Positions 26,971-36,282 of a stretch of 64,000 nucleotides of DNA are shown here, piece after piece. Made by a program: the position numbers and the translations under genes. A model generated the notes under the pieces. The model had not been told where the DNA came from, did no database searches, and worked only from the letters and a program-made list of their open reading frames with translations. The stretch is from NCBI RefSeq assembly GCF_025642155.1, contig NZ_CP106798.1, forward strand, positions 2,728,001-2,792,000, read 5' to 3'. Each line of letters starts with the position of its first letter. The stretch's first letter is position 1. The DNA comes from Streptomyces sp. HUAS 15-9 (GTDB lineage: Bacteria > Actinomycetota > Actinomycetes > Streptomycetales > Streptomycetaceae).

Positions 26971-27624
26971 TCAGGACTTCGTGGGGCATGTCTTCCATGC
27001 CATGTGGTACACCGTGCTGATGTCACCGTCCGTCGAGTCCATGGTCATGAAGCTGACCTTGCCGGGGTTGGCGCTGCCCGCGTTGACGCGGAGCTCGGTG
27101 TTGATGTTGAAGTTGCGCAGCACCCCACAGGGCGCCCAGACCAGCTGCGCCCAGTCGGTACTGTCGGTGGCCTGCCAGTCGTCGTTGTAGGGACCACTGA
27201 ACGGGTGGTTCTTGGCCGCGGTGTTCGAGGAGCCCTGGAAGTAGTACGAGGCTCTCTGGACGCCGCTCGCACCGGACTGGAGCGAGGCGAAGCCGCGGTA
27301 GTCGGCGCTGGCGATGGCGTAGGTGAAGCCCTGCGGGACGTGCACGATCAGGTTGAGCTGGCAGTTCTTGCGGAAGGCCGTGGGGTCGGAGTTGCCGCCG
27401 GCCTGGGCGAGGTACTGGCTGTAGGTGACCGTGAAGGCGGTGTTGTCGGGCGAGACCGCGACGGCGGCGGTGCCCTGCGGACAGCCCGAGCCGTTCACTG
27501 TGGCGACGTCGATGACGATCTTGTCCGGGGGCGGGTTGTCGATCACGGAGGACGGGTTCTGGCCCGGCAGCGCGGTGGTGAGGAGAGCGGCGACCGCACC
27601 GCTCAGAAGGAGTCCACCAGTCAT
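26971..27624 (-). CDS. DUF4360-like secreted protein
   Basis: This 217-residue exported protein has a signal peptide (MTGGLLLSGAVAALLTTALP). The rest matches the DUF4360 pattern as I know it: GSGCPQGTAAVAVSPDNTAFTVTYSQY, RKNCQLNLIVHVPQGFTYAIASADYRG, YYFQG and a C-terminal stretch with conserved Cys (WAPCGVLRNFNINTELRV, AWKTCPTKS). Four Cys could make two disulphides. Function is unknown. GGAGAA lies six bases before the ATG. It is monocistronic and convergent with the aminotransferase gene. Confidence 0.82.
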   Translation of the reverse strand: MTGGLLLSGAVAALLTTALPGQNPSSVIDNPPPDKIVIDVATVNGSGCPQGTAAVAVSPDNTAFTVTYSQYLAQAGGNSDPTAFRKNCQLNLIVHVPQGFTYAIASADYRGFASLQSGASGVQRASYYFQGSSNTAAKNHPFSGPYNDDWQATDSTDWAQLVWAPCGVLRNFNINTELRVNAGSANPGKVSFMTMDSTDGDISTVYHMAWKTCPTKS

Positions 27625-27793
27625 GGTTTCTCCAGTCGTGGAGTGGGGGGTGGAACGCCTCCGGCCCATGAAGAAACTGTGTGGCACCTGTGAAGGCCGG
27701 GGCGGCGCTCGCATCGTAGGAAGCCGCACGAGAGCAGGGCAGGGCGAACTCAGGCCATTCACACACACGGATTTCACACTGAACCGCGGGGGT

Positions 27794-28252
27794 TCAGGGG
27801 TTCTCCCAGGACGCCGGTTCCGCCGCGAGCCGCCGTACCGGCTCGGGGAGGGTGTCCGTCGTGAGGTCGGCGATCGTGACGCCCTCCAGGATCCTGCGCA
27901 CATTGGCGCGCAGGGCGATCCAGACGGGGAGCAGCGGCTGGGCCGTTCCCGTGTAGGCGAGGCCCGTGGGGCGCTCGCCCCGTACCGAGACGATCGGGCC
28001 GTCCACCGCGCGGATGACATCGGCCACCGTGATCTTCGACGCCTCCCGGGCCAGCCGGTAGCCACCGCCCCCGCCGCGCCGGCTGTCCACGATTCCGGCG
28101 CGCCTCAGATCCCCCAGGATCCCCTCCAGAAACTTGTGCGGGATGGCCTGCTCGGTGGCGATTTCCTCGGCCTTCACCGGGGCTTCACCTTGCCGTACGG
28201 CTACCTCCAGTACCGCCCGTACCGCGTAATCCGCCCGTGCCGAGATCCTCAT
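27794..28252 (-). CDS. Rrf2 family transcriptional regulator without cysteines
   Basis: This 152-residue winged-helix regulator starts MRISARADYAVRAVLEVAV. The DNA-binding helix region is AEEIATEQAIPHKFLEGILGDLRRAGIV, followed by the glycine-rich wing SRRGGGGGYRLAREASKITVADVIRAVDGP. Many Rrf2 members (IscR, NsrR, RsrR) bind iron-sulfur clusters through Cys; this protein has none, so it must sense something else or act without a cluster. It is divergent from the GH35 gene, with a CTCCATGGAG palindrome at 28273-28282 between them. Confidence 0.88.
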   Translation of the reverse strand: MRISARADYAVRAVLEVAVRQGEAPVKAEEIATEQAIPHKFLEGILGDLRRAGIVDSRRGGGGGYRLAREASKITVADVIRAVDGPIVSVRGERPTGLAYTGTAQPLLPVWIALRANVRRILEGVTIADLTTDTLPEPVRRLAAEPASWENP

Positions 28253-28326
28253 GGGTCCATTGTGGGGCGTACCTCCATGGAGAATGGCCGGACCCGCGCC
28301 CCGTAAGATCGCCCGGGAGGATCCCC

Positions 28327-31293
28327 TTGGCGCTCAGCAGACGTTCATTCAGTGCCCTCGCCGGCTCGGCCGCGCTCGGTTTCGCCCTGGGCGGCAGCGG
28401 CGGCCCAGGGGCGCCCTCGGCGTATGCCGCGCGCAGCGTGCCGACCGGCCCGGCGCCCGCCCCGCCGAGCGCCGACGGACGACGGCACACGATCGGATAC
28501 GACCACTACTCGCTCGTCGTGGACGGCAGACGGCTGGTCGTGTGGTCCGGTGAGATGCATCCCTTCCGGCTGCCCAGCCCGTCCCTGTGGCGGGACGTGC
28601 TGCAGAAGATGCGGGCGCACGGCTACAACGCGGTCAGCATCTATGTGTCGTGGAACTACCACTCCGCCGCTCCCGGCCACTACGACTTCACGGGTGTGCG
28701 GGATCTCGATCTGTTCCTGCGCATGGCGGCCGAGACCGGGCTGTATGTGATCCTCCGCCCGGGTCCCTACATCAACGCCGAGATCGACGGCGGCGGCTTC
28801 CCGGGCTGGCTCACGGCAACGCCGGGCACGGCGAGGACGGCCGACCCCACCTATCTGAAGTACGTCGACGAGTGGCTCACCGCGGTGAACCGGATCGCCC
28901 GTCGGCATCTGTTCACCGAGGGCACCGGCACGATCCTGCTGTACCAGATCGAGAACGAGTACGACGCCCATGCGGGCGAGCCGACCGGCCGCGCCTATAT
29001 GTCCCATCTGTATGAGAAGGTACGGCGGGACGGGATCGACGTCCCCCTCTTCCACAACGACAAGGGCAGGAACGGCTACTGGGTACCCGGCTCCTTCGAC
29101 ACCGGCGGCGAGAAGGGGAACTGGCTGTACGGCTTCGACGGCTATCCGTCGCCGACCCAGCCGCCGCCGGACTGGGGGCACTTCGGGCCCGGCGGGCTCA
29201 AGGGCGGTGCCACGGCCAGTCCGCGCACACCGGGGTTCGTGCCCGAGTTCGGGGGCGGCTGGTTCGACCCGTGGGGCGGGACGTGGTTCCAGGGGAAGGG
29301 GTACGCCGAGTCGCGGCGCACCCGGGACGCGGCCTACGAGCGGCGCTTCTACCTGACCAATCTGGCCAACGGCATCACGCTGCACAACGTCTACATGACC
29401 TTCGGCGGCACCTCGTGGGGCTGGCTGCCCGCGCCGGTCGTCTACACGTCGTACGACTACGGCGCGGCCATCGACGAGGCGCGCAACGTCACCGAGAAGA
29501 TGGCCCCGATGCACCAGTTGGGGCATCTGCTGCAACGGGTGCCCGACTTCGCCAAGCTGGACCGGGCCAAGGACGTGCGGGCCGACGGGCTCAAGGTGTA
29601 CCACCTCACCAACCCGGACACCGAGGCCCATGTGTACGTCGTGCGCAACGACGGCACGAAGCAGGTCACGTCCAGCCTGCCGACCGCCGCGGGCGACGTC
29701 GAGGTGACCGTTCCGGCCCGGGACGCCAAGCTGCTGACGACCGGGCTCTCCCTCGGCAAGCGCAAGCTGAGGTACTGCACCGCACAGCCCATGATGGTCG
29801 TCAACGCGGGGCGCCAGGACATCGCGCTGTTCACCGGGCGGTACGGCGAGATGGCGGAACTGGTCCTGGAGTGCCCGGTCGAGCCCGTCGTCAACCGGCT
29901 GGACCCCGAGGCCGGCTGGGTGTACGACCGCAACGCCCTGTATGTGAACGCGCCCCTCGGCCAGGGCGGGCTCACCCGTGTGCTGGTCGAGCGCGGTGAG
30001 AGCGAGACACCGCTGCTGCTCCTGTTCGCCGACGACGCGACCGCCATGCACCTGTGGCCGTACGACACGCCGTCCGGCACGGTGTTCGTCTACGGCCCGG
30101 CGCTGCTGCGCCATGTCACGCTGAACGGCTCCACGGTCGAGCTCACCGGCGACACGATCGAGGAGTCCGGTCTGGAGGTGTGGGGGCCGCGCGGGATCGA
30201 GAGCCTGACGTGGAACGGGCGCCCGGTGCCCACTCGTGTCACCACCTCCAAGAGCCTGTACGCCGAGACGCTGGTGCCGGGCGTGCCCGAGGTGCGGCTG
30301 CCCGAGCTGGGCGGCTGGCGCATGCGCACCGAGAACCCGGAGGCCTGGCCGAACTTCGACGACTCGGCGTGGCGGGCCGCCGACCTGACGTCGTCGTACA
30401 GCACCACACCGGTGCCGAAGGGACAGCCGGTGCTGTTCGCCGACGACTACGGCTTCCACTACGGCGACGTGTGGTACCGCGGCACGTTCACGGACTCCAC
30501 CGGCATCGAGGAGGTCTCGCTCGGCTACAGCACCGGTACCCAGGGTCTGCTGATGGCATGGCTGGACGGGGAGCCACTGGGCACGCACCGGATGCCGGTT
30601 CCGGACAACAGCACGGTCCGCAAGGGAAGTTGGACGGCCACGGCCGCCTTCCCGGTGCGCGAGGAGCTGCGTGGTCCCGGCCGGCATGTGCTGTCCGTGC
30701 TGGTCCGGCGCATGCAGCACGACCAGGACGGCAAGGCGCTCGACACGCACAAGGTGGCCCGCGGGCTGACCGGGGTCTCCTTCAAGGGGGCCGCGCCGAA
30801 GGTCGGTTGGCGCCTGCAGGGCGAGGCGGCCGTCGATCCCGTGCGCGGGCCGCAGAACAACGGCGGGCTGTACGGCGAACGGGAGGGCTGGCACCTGCCG
30901 GGTCTCGCGGACCGGGACTGGCAGGCCGTGGCCTTCCCGCGCGCCGAGCGGCGGCAGGGCGTGACCTGGTACCGGACCGAGTTCAAACTGGCCGTGCCCG
31001 CCGGCATCGACGCCTCGGTCGGGCTCGTCCTCGAGGACGAGCCGTACCGCTCCTACCGGGCGCAGATCTTCCTCAACGGCTGGAACATGGGCCAGTACAT
31101 CAACGACGTCGGCCCGCAGCACACCTTCGTCCTGCCGAACGGCATCCTGCGCACCCGGGGCACCAACACCCTCGCCCTGGCGGTGCTGTCCGAGCTGACC
31201 ACGCAGTCGGGTCCGGGCCGGGTGCGGCTGACGCTGCTGGGCAGCGCGGCCGGAGGGGTGCCGGTGACACCGGTGGCCTCTCCCGGCCGCTGA
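28327..31293 (+). CDS. Exported glycoside hydrolase family 35 beta-galactosidase
   Basis: This 988-residue enzyme releases terminal galactose from polysaccharides outside the cell. I chose the TTG at 28327 because GGGAGG lies eight bases upstream and it yields a twin-arginine signal, ALSRRSFSALAGSAALGF. Catalytic regions are RPGPYINAEIDGGGFPGWL, LYQIENEYDA (acid/base Glu) and PEFGGGWFDPWGG (nucleophile Glu). The C-terminal half contains jelly-roll domains typical of GH35 (WRMRTENPEAWPNFDDSAW). It would feed galactose to the ChvE-type importer. No copy of the IclR motif was seen upstream. Confidence 0.93.
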   Translation: MALSRRSFSALAGSAALGFALGGSGGPGAPSAYAARSVPTGPAPAPPSADGRRHTIGYDHYSLVVDGRRLVVWSGEMHPFRLPSPSLWRDVLQKMRAHGYNAVSIYVSWNYHSAAPGHYDFTGVRDLDLFLRMAAETGLYVILRPGPYINAEIDGGGFPGWLTATPGTARTADPTYLKYVDEWLTAVNRIARRHLFTEGTGTILLYQIENEYDAHAGEPTGRAYMSHLYEKVRRDGIDVPLFHNDKGRNGYWVPGSFDTGGEKGNWLYGFDGYPSPTQPPPDWGHFGPGGLKGGATASPRTPGFVPEFGGGWFDPWGGTWFQGKGYAESRRTRDAAYERRFYLTNLANGITLHNVYMTFGGTSWGWLPAPVVYTSYDYGAAIDEARNVTEKMAPMHQLGHLLQRVPDFAKLDRAKDVRADGLKVYHLTNPDTEAHVYVVRNDGTKQVTSSLPTAAGDVEVTVPARDAKLLTTGLSLGKRKLRYCTAQPMMVVNAGRQDIALFTGRYGEMAELVLECPVEPVVNRLDPEAGWVYDRNALYVNAPLGQGGLTRVLVERGESETPLLLLFADDATAMHLWPYDTPSGTVFVYGPALLRHVTLNGSTVELTGDTIEESGLEVWGPRGIESLTWNGRPVPTRVTTSKSLYAETLVPGVPEVRLPELGGWRMRTENPEAWPNFDDSAWRAADLTSSYSTTPVPKGQPVLFADDYGFHYGDVWYRGTFTDSTGIEEVSLGYSTGTQGLLMAWLDGEPLGTHRMPVPDNSTVRKGSWTATAAFPVREELRGPGRHVLSVLVRRMQHDQDGKALDTHKVARGLTGVSFKGAAPKVGWRLQGEAAVDPVRGPQNNGGLYGEREGWHLPGLADRDWQAVAFPRAERRQGVTWYRTEFKLAVPAGIDASVGLVLEDEPYRSYRAQIFLNGWNMGQYINDVGPQHTFVLPNGILRTRGTNTLALAVLSELTTQSGPGRVRLTLLGSAAGGVPVTPVASPGR

Positions 31294-31303
31294 GCGACCG
31301 TGC

Positions 31304-32827
31304 CTAGGACAGCCGGATCATGTTCCAGGACAGCGGCTCCAGTACGGCGGTGAGCCTGCCGTCCTGGAGGGTGGTGCCCTCGGCCGGGTGCGGGGCGACC
31401 CGCTCCGGGTCGGCGAGGGTGTTGCGGGCGTCGGGGTCGGCGTCCGCGAGGGCGCTGTGCTCGACGACGGAGGTCAGGCCGAGCCCGTTCAGGGCGATCT
31501 CCAGCGGGAGCGGTTCGGTGCGGCCGCGGTTGACGGCGAACACGGTGACCGTGCCGTCGGCGGCGCGGACCGCCGTGGCGTGCAGCAGGTCGGCCTCGCC
31601 GTATCTCTTCGTCTCGTAGGCCGGCGAGTCCACCCGGACGTCGAGGACCGTGCCGCGCCCGTGTCCGGAGGCCTGCGCGAACGGGAAGAAGGTCGTCTGC
31701 CGCCAGGCCGGTCCGCCGGGCTCGGTCAGGATCGGCGCGATGACGTTGACCAACTGGGCGAGGCAGGCGACGGCGACCCGGTCGGCGTGCCGGAGCAGGG
31801 CGATGAGCAGCGAGCCGAACACCACGGCGTCCAGGACGCTGTAGTTGTCCTCCAGCAGGCGGGGGGCCTCGGGCCAGTCCGCGGGGTCGTGGGCCTTGGC
31901 CCGCGCCTCCCAGCGGGACAGGTACCAGACGTTCCACTCGTCGAAGGAAAGGCTGATCCTCTTCTGGGACTTGAGCCGGGCGCCGACGTGGTCGCAGGTG
32001 GCGACGACGTTCTCGATGAAGGACTCCATGTCGACGGCGGAGGCGAGGAAGGAGTCGAGGTCGCCGTCGACGGGCTCGTAGTAGGCGTGCAGGGAGATGT
32101 GGTCGACGAGGTCGTACGTCTCCGCCAGGACGGTCGCCTCCCACTCGGCGAAGGTGGGCATGGCCTGGTTGGAGGAGCCGCAGGCGACGAGTTCGACGTC
32201 CGGGTCGAGCTGCCGCATGGCGCGGGCGGTCTCGGCGGCGAGACGGCCGTACTCCCGGGCGGTCTTGTGGCCGGTCTGCCAGGGGCCGTCCATCTCGTTG
32301 CCCAGGCACCACAGCCGGATGCCGAAGGGGTCCTTGTCGCCGTGGGCGGCGCGCAGGTCGGACAGGGCGGTGCCGGAAGGGTGGTTGGCGTACTCCTGGA
32401 GCTCCAGCGCCTCCGCGACGCCGCGGGTGCCGAGGTTGATCGCCAGCATGGGCTCTGCCTCGGGGCCGATCTTCCGGAGGAAGGCGATGTACTCGGAGAG
32501 GCCGAAGCGATTGGTCTCCGTGGAGTGCCAGGCGAGGTCGAGCCGGCGGGGGCGGTCCTCGACGGGGCCGACGGAGTCCTCCCACTGGTAGCCGGAGACG
32601 AAGTTGCCGCCGGGGTAGCGGACGGTGGTGACGCCGAGTTCGCGGATCAGCTCCAGCACGTCCGTGCGCAGGCCGTCGGCATCGGCACCGGGGTGGCCGG
32701 GTTCGAAGATGCCGGTGTGGACACAGCGGCCGAGGTGTTCGACGAAGGATCCGAAGACACGGGGGTCGACCTCACCGACCGTGAAGGCCGGGTCGAGGGT
32801 GAAGCGGGCGGCGCTGCGCTGGCTCAT
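31304..32827 (-). CDS. Glycoside hydrolase family 51 alpha-L-arabinofuranosidase
   Basis: This 507-residue enzyme cleaves terminal arabinofuranose from arabino-oligosaccharides. It lacks a signal peptide, so it acts on imported substrates. Landmarks are VDPRVFGSFVEHLGRCVHTGI, TTVRYPGGNFVSGY, CLGNEMDGPWQ (acid/base Glu) and SFDEWNVWY (nucleophile Glu). It starts MSQRSAARFTLDP at 32827. A TTGACG-N17-TACGGT promoter (32889-32917) and a motif shared with the other sugar genes (32850-32865) lie upstream, so it probably belongs to the same IclR regulon. Confidence 0.95.
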   Translation of the reverse strand: MSQRSAARFTLDPAFTVGEVDPRVFGSFVEHLGRCVHTGIFEPGHPGADADGLRTDVLELIRELGVTTVRYPGGNFVSGYQWEDSVGPVEDRPRRLDLAWHSTETNRFGLSEYIAFLRKIGPEAEPMLAINLGTRGVAEALELQEYANHPSGTALSDLRAAHGDKDPFGIRLWCLGNEMDGPWQTGHKTAREYGRLAAETARAMRQLDPDVELVACGSSNQAMPTFAEWEATVLAETYDLVDHISLHAYYEPVDGDLDSFLASAVDMESFIENVVATCDHVGARLKSQKRISLSFDEWNVWYLSRWEARAKAHDPADWPEAPRLLEDNYSVLDAVVFGSLLIALLRHADRVAVACLAQLVNVIAPILTEPGGPAWRQTTFFPFAQASGHGRGTVLDVRVDSPAYETKRYGEADLLHATAVRAADGTVTVFAVNRGRTEPLPLEIALNGLGLTSVVEHSALADADPDARNTLADPERVAPHPAEGTTLQDGRLTAVLEPLSWNMIRLS

Positions 32828-32849
32828 GGGGTCCGTTTCCCTGCCCTCT

Positions 32850-32865
32850 TGTTCGGTATCTCGAA
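32850..32865 (-). promoter_or_regulatory. Putative IclR operator, site 3
   Basis: Read on the minus strand, TTCGAGATACCGAACA matches 13 of 16 positions of the best site. It lies between the promoter and the start of the GH51 gene, where a bound repressor would block transcription. Confidence 0.55.
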
Positions 32866-32888
32866 TTGTGCTCGCAACCTCGAACCGG

Positions 32889-32917
32889 ACCGTAGAATCC
32901 GGGCGTCGGCCCGTCAA
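32889..32917 (-). promoter_or_regulatory. Promoter of the GH51 arabinofuranosidase gene
   Basis: On the minus strand TTGACG, a 17-bp spacer and TACGGT give a good -35/-10 pair, with a predicted start near 32882 and a leader of about 55 nt. Confidence 0.65.
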
Positions 32918-33060
32918 TGGGGTCGGCGTGACTTTCGAACGGCTCCGGTCACCGGAGTGATCATTCCCGGTGGAACGACGGTCGTCGGATCGCATGACGC
33001 GAACACGTCCGGGCGCGTAATCTCGGACAAGCCGTCGACCGGCGGTGAGAAGGGGGAGCG

Positions 33061-33666
33061 ATGGACATCGCGGGCGCGCGCCGGCGGGCTGCCCGGATCG
33101 CCGCGAGGCTGCGGGGCGCCCGTCCCGCGACGGGCAAGCGCTCACTCGCCGCCGGTCTCGCCCGCGCGGTGCGCGCCAGACCCCGTCCCCCCGCCGACAT
33201 ACGCGAGTTGTGCCGGGCGCTGTGCGAGGCTATGGGCGACCGGCGAGCCGGGCGGCCGGTCGAGCTGCGCTTCGAACGCTTCCCCGACGAGATCGAAGTC
33301 ACCGGCCTGTGGGTGGAATTCCAGGACTTCGACCTGGTCATCGTGGAGGAACGGGCCGAGGCACTGCAGCAACTGGTCATCCTCGGACATGAGTTGTGGC
33401 ATCTGCACGCCGGGCACCGGCACGACCACCTGCTCGGCGCGGAGGCGGCCCGCGCCCTGGCCGGCACGCCCGGCTGGCGTGACGCGGCACTGACGGTCGC
33501 GGCACGCGACGGCTCCCGCGAGGCCGACGAGGCGGCGGCGGACGACTTCGGCCACCGGCTGGCGACCGCCTTCCGCCCGTACGTCCTCGGCCTCGGCCCC
33601 GGCACCCCGCTCGACCCTGTCCAGCGGTCCCTGGGCTACCGCGGACGCGGAGGAGTCACCCGGTGA
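33061..33666 (+). CDS. ImmA/IrrE-like zinc metallopeptidase
   Basis: This 201-residue protein has a basic N-terminus and the peptidase motif HELWHLHAGHRHDH at about residue 110, with the canonical HExxH (H-E-L-W-H). A downstream acidic helix (READEAAADDFGHRLA) may supply the third zinc ligand. Related IrrE/ImmA enzymes cleave repressors to trigger stress or mobile-element responses. The stop overlaps the next gene by GTGA. In other streptomycetes I recall such a peptidase with an XRE regulator and a MAB_1171c protein; no XRE gene is present here. GGGGGAG lies three bases before the ATG. Confidence 0.75.
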   Translation: MDIAGARRRAARIAARLRGARPATGKRSLAAGLARAVRARPRPPADIRELCRALCEAMGDRRAGRPVELRFERFPDEIEVTGLWVEFQDFDLVIVEERAEALQQLVILGHELWHLHAGHRHDHLLGAEAARALAGTPGWRDAALTVAARDGSREADEAAADDFGHRLATAFRPYVLGLGPGTPLDPVQRSLGYRGRGGVTR

Positions 33667-34892
33667 CCCCACTGGCGCTCGACCCCTCGCACATCCTCGG
33701 CGAGTTCTACATCTCCTTCTGGATCCCGACCGCGGTGCTGACCGCCGCCCTGGTCATCAAGCTGCCCACGATCTTCCGGCTGTGGCGGGACCCGCTGCTG
33801 CGCGCGGTGGGCGGGCTGCTCCTGCTCGCCTGCGCGGTGTTCGTGTTCGTGACGCCGTCGACGATCGCCTGGACCAACCGGGTCACCGGCGTACCCAACA
33901 TCTCGGCGCCCTGGTGCTACTCGCTGATCACCGCCTTCTGCGGCTCCTGTCTGCTGCTCATCATCGCCTGGCGCAACGGCCTGTCCGACCGCTCCGCCAC
34001 CACGCGCCGCGCGATGCGCTGGGTCATCTGCGTCTACTCCGGCGTGATCGTCACGCTGTGGGTGCTGTTCGCGCTCGCCGACGCCCCCGTGGAACGGCTG
34101 CGGGACCTGGACACGTACTACGCCAACACGCCGTTCATGCGCGAGGAGATCCTGCTCTACCTCGTCGCCCACGCCGCGGCCTGTCTGATCACGTCCAAGC
34201 TGATCTGGAACTGGGCCCGCACCGACGGCCTCGACGCCTGGCTGCGCTGGGGACTGCGGCTGCTGGGCATCGGCTATGTGCTGAACCTGGTCTTCGACAG
34301 CTCCAAGCTCGTCGCCGTCACCGTCCGCTGGACAGGGCGGAACCAGGACTGGCTGAGCACCGACCTGGCGCCGCCGGTGGCCGCGCTGTCCGCCATCCTG
34401 ATCGCGGTCGGCTTCATCCTCCCGCACGCCGGCCAGTATCTGCACGACCGCTGGCGGGTCCGCCTCGCCCACCGCGAACTGCGCCCCCTGTACCAGCTGA
34501 TGCGGACGGTGAACGGCGACGGCGTGCCCCTGGTGCTGCGCGCCACCGCCGAACTGCGGCTGACCCGGCGCGAGACGTTCATCCGCGATGTACTGCTGCA
34601 GCTGGCCCGGTACATCGACACGGACCTGAGCAAGCGGTCGTACGACGCCGCGCTCGCCCTCGGGCACCCCCCGCACAGGGCGAAGGCGCTGGCCGCCGCG
34701 GTGGGCATCCTGGACGCCGTCGACAACAGGAGCCGTACGCCCGAGGCTCCCCAGACGGCCGCCGGGCCCGACACGACCAACCTGCTCCAGGAGATCGGGG
34801 CCGTCTCCCGAGCCCTCCGCCACCCCGATGACATCGCGGCCGTACGCGCGTATGCGGCCACCCCAGCAGAGAGCGTTCCCGTACATGAGTGA
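33663..34892 (+). CDS. MAB_1171c-type multi-spanning membrane protein
   Basis: The 409-residue protein has about seven membrane helices in the first 260 residues (FWIPTAVLTAALVI, VGGLLLLACAVFVFV, ICVYSGVIVTLWVLFALAD, LLYLVAHAAACLI). A cytoplasmic domain of about 150 residues follows, containing HRELRPLYQLMRTVN and LTRRETFIRDVLLQLARYI. This matches proteins called MAB_1171c family putative transporters; transport has not been shown as far as I know, and a receptor role is equally plausible. The GTG start overlaps the peptidase stop, and its own stop overlaps the oxidoreductase start by 8 bp, so the three proteins are coupled. Confidence 0.78.
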   Translation: MTPLALDPSHILGEFYISFWIPTAVLTAALVIKLPTIFRLWRDPLLRAVGGLLLLACAVFVFVTPSTIAWTNRVTGVPNISAPWCYSLITAFCGSCLLLIIAWRNGLSDRSATTRRAMRWVICVYSGVIVTLWVLFALADAPVERLRDLDTYYANTPFMREEILLYLVAHAAACLITSKLIWNWARTDGLDAWLRWGLRLLGIGYVLNLVFDSSKLVAVTVRWTGRNQDWLSTDLAPPVAALSAILIAVGFILPHAGQYLHDRWRVRLAHRELRPLYQLMRTVNGDGVPLVLRATAELRLTRRETFIRDVLLQLARYIDTDLSKRSYDAALALGHPPHRAKALAAAVGILDAVDNRSRTPEAPQTAAGPDTTNLLQEIGAVSRALRHPDDIAAVRAYAATPAESVPVHE

Positions 34893-36282
34893 TCCCGGAG
34901 CAACCGCCGTCGTCCTCGGCGGCTCCCTGGCCGGCCTGCTCGCGGCCCGCGCCCTGGCCCCCTTCGCCGACCGTGTCGTCGTGGTCGAACGGGACGTGCT
35001 GCCGGCCGTGCCGAAGCCGCGCAAGGGGCTGCCGCAGGCCCGGCACGTGCACCAGTTCTGGTCGGGCGGGGCGCGCGCGCTGGAGCAGCTGGTCCCCGGT
35101 GTCGTCGATCGGCTGCGGGCGGCCGGGGCCAGGCGACTGCCGGTGACGACCGACATGGTCGCGCTGTCTCCGTACGGCTGGTACCGGCGTTGGGCCGAGT
35201 CGGCGTTCATGCTGACCAGCAGCCGGGACCTGCTCGACTGGATCGTCCGGGCGCAGATCCTGGCCGACGAGCGGATCGAGCTCGTGTCAGGGACCGAGGT
35301 GCTCGGGCTGGTGGGCACGGACGCGGCCGTCACCGGTGTCCGCGTACGCGGGCACGACGACGCCGAGCGCACGCTGACGGCCGGCCTGGTGGTCGACGCC
35401 ACGGGGCGCGGCTCCCGCACGCCCCGGTGGCTGGCCTCGCTCGGGCTGCCCGCGGCGGAGCGGCGCGAGGTCAACTCCGGGATCGCGTACGCGAGTCGGC
35501 TGTTCCGGGCGCCGGACCAGGCCCGGGACGGGTTCCCCATCGTCAACATCCAGCCCGATCTTCCACAGGTTGGGCGGCCCGGGGGCGGTGGCGTCCTGAT
35601 GCCCGTCGAGGACGGACGGTGGATGGTCACCCTCTACGGCAGCCGGGGCGTCGAACCGGCCGCCGGCGAGGCCGACTTCGCCCGGTACGCCCGGGAGGAG
35701 CTGCGCCATCCGGTCATCGCCGACCTGATCGCGAACGCGGAGCCGATCGGCGAGGTGTCGTGCACACGGACGACGGCCAACCGCCGGCACTACTTCGAGC
35801 GGATGCCCGCCTGGCCGGAGAACTTCGTGGTGCTGGGGGACGCGGTGTGCGCGCTGAACCCGGTGTACGGGCACGGGATGTCGGTGGCCGCCCAAGGGGC
35901 GCTCGCCCTGAGGGAAGTGGTCCGGCGTCAGGGCTGGGGTTCGCCCGGTCTCTCGCGGCAGATCCAGAAGGCGGTGAGCCGGCCGGTCAGGGCCGCGTGG
36001 GACCTGGCGATCGGCGCGGACGTCTTCTATCCCGGGGCGACGGAGGGCGGGCCCACGCTCAAGGAGCGGCTGACGGCGGCGTACGTCGGACGCCTGCTGT
36101 ACACCGCGACCGGCAACGGCCGCATAGCCCGCCGCGTCACCGACGTGACGTCCCTGCAAAGGGGCGCGGAGGTGCTGCTCGCCCCCGACGCACTCCTGGC
36201 CGCAGCGATCGGCCCGCTCAAGCCGCGGCTGAGCGGGCCGCCGCTGACCGCCGAGGAGCGGAAGGCGGGCGGGCTGCTGTGA
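34885..36282 (+). CDS. FAD-dependent oxidoreductase (monooxygenase-like)
   Basis: This 465-residue flavoprotein of the p-hydroxybenzoate hydroxylase/geranylgeranyl reductase fold has FAD-binding VVLGGSLAGLLAARALAPF, VVVERD, LVVDATGRGSRTPRWL and NFVVLGDAVCALNPVYGHGMS (the GD motif near residue 315). The substrate is unknown; in similar triads it may modify a lipid or terpene-like molecule, which is inference. The C-terminal sequence TAEERKAGGLL is also encoded, in altered form, in each of three 169-bp tandem repeats immediately downstream. Confidence 0.85.
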   Translation: MSDPGATAVVLGGSLAGLLAARALAPFADRVVVVERDVLPAVPKPRKGLPQARHVHQFWSGGARALEQLVPGVVDRLRAAGARRLPVTTDMVALSPYGWYRRWAESAFMLTSSRDLLDWIVRAQILADERIELVSGTEVLGLVGTDAAVTGVRVRGHDDAERTLTAGLVVDATGRGSRTPRWLASLGLPAAERREVNSGIAYASRLFRAPDQARDGFPIVNIQPDLPQVGRPGGGGVLMPVEDGRWMVTLYGSRGVEPAAGEADFARYAREELRHPVIADLIANAEPIGEVSCTRTTANRRHYFERMPAWPENFVVLGDAVCALNPVYGHGMSVAAQGALALREVVRRQGWGSPGLSRQIQKAVSRPVRAAWDLAIGADVFYPGATEGGPTLKERLTAAYVGRLLYTATGNGRIARRVTDVTSLQRGAEVLLAPDALLAAAIGPLKPRLSGPPLTAEERKAGGLL

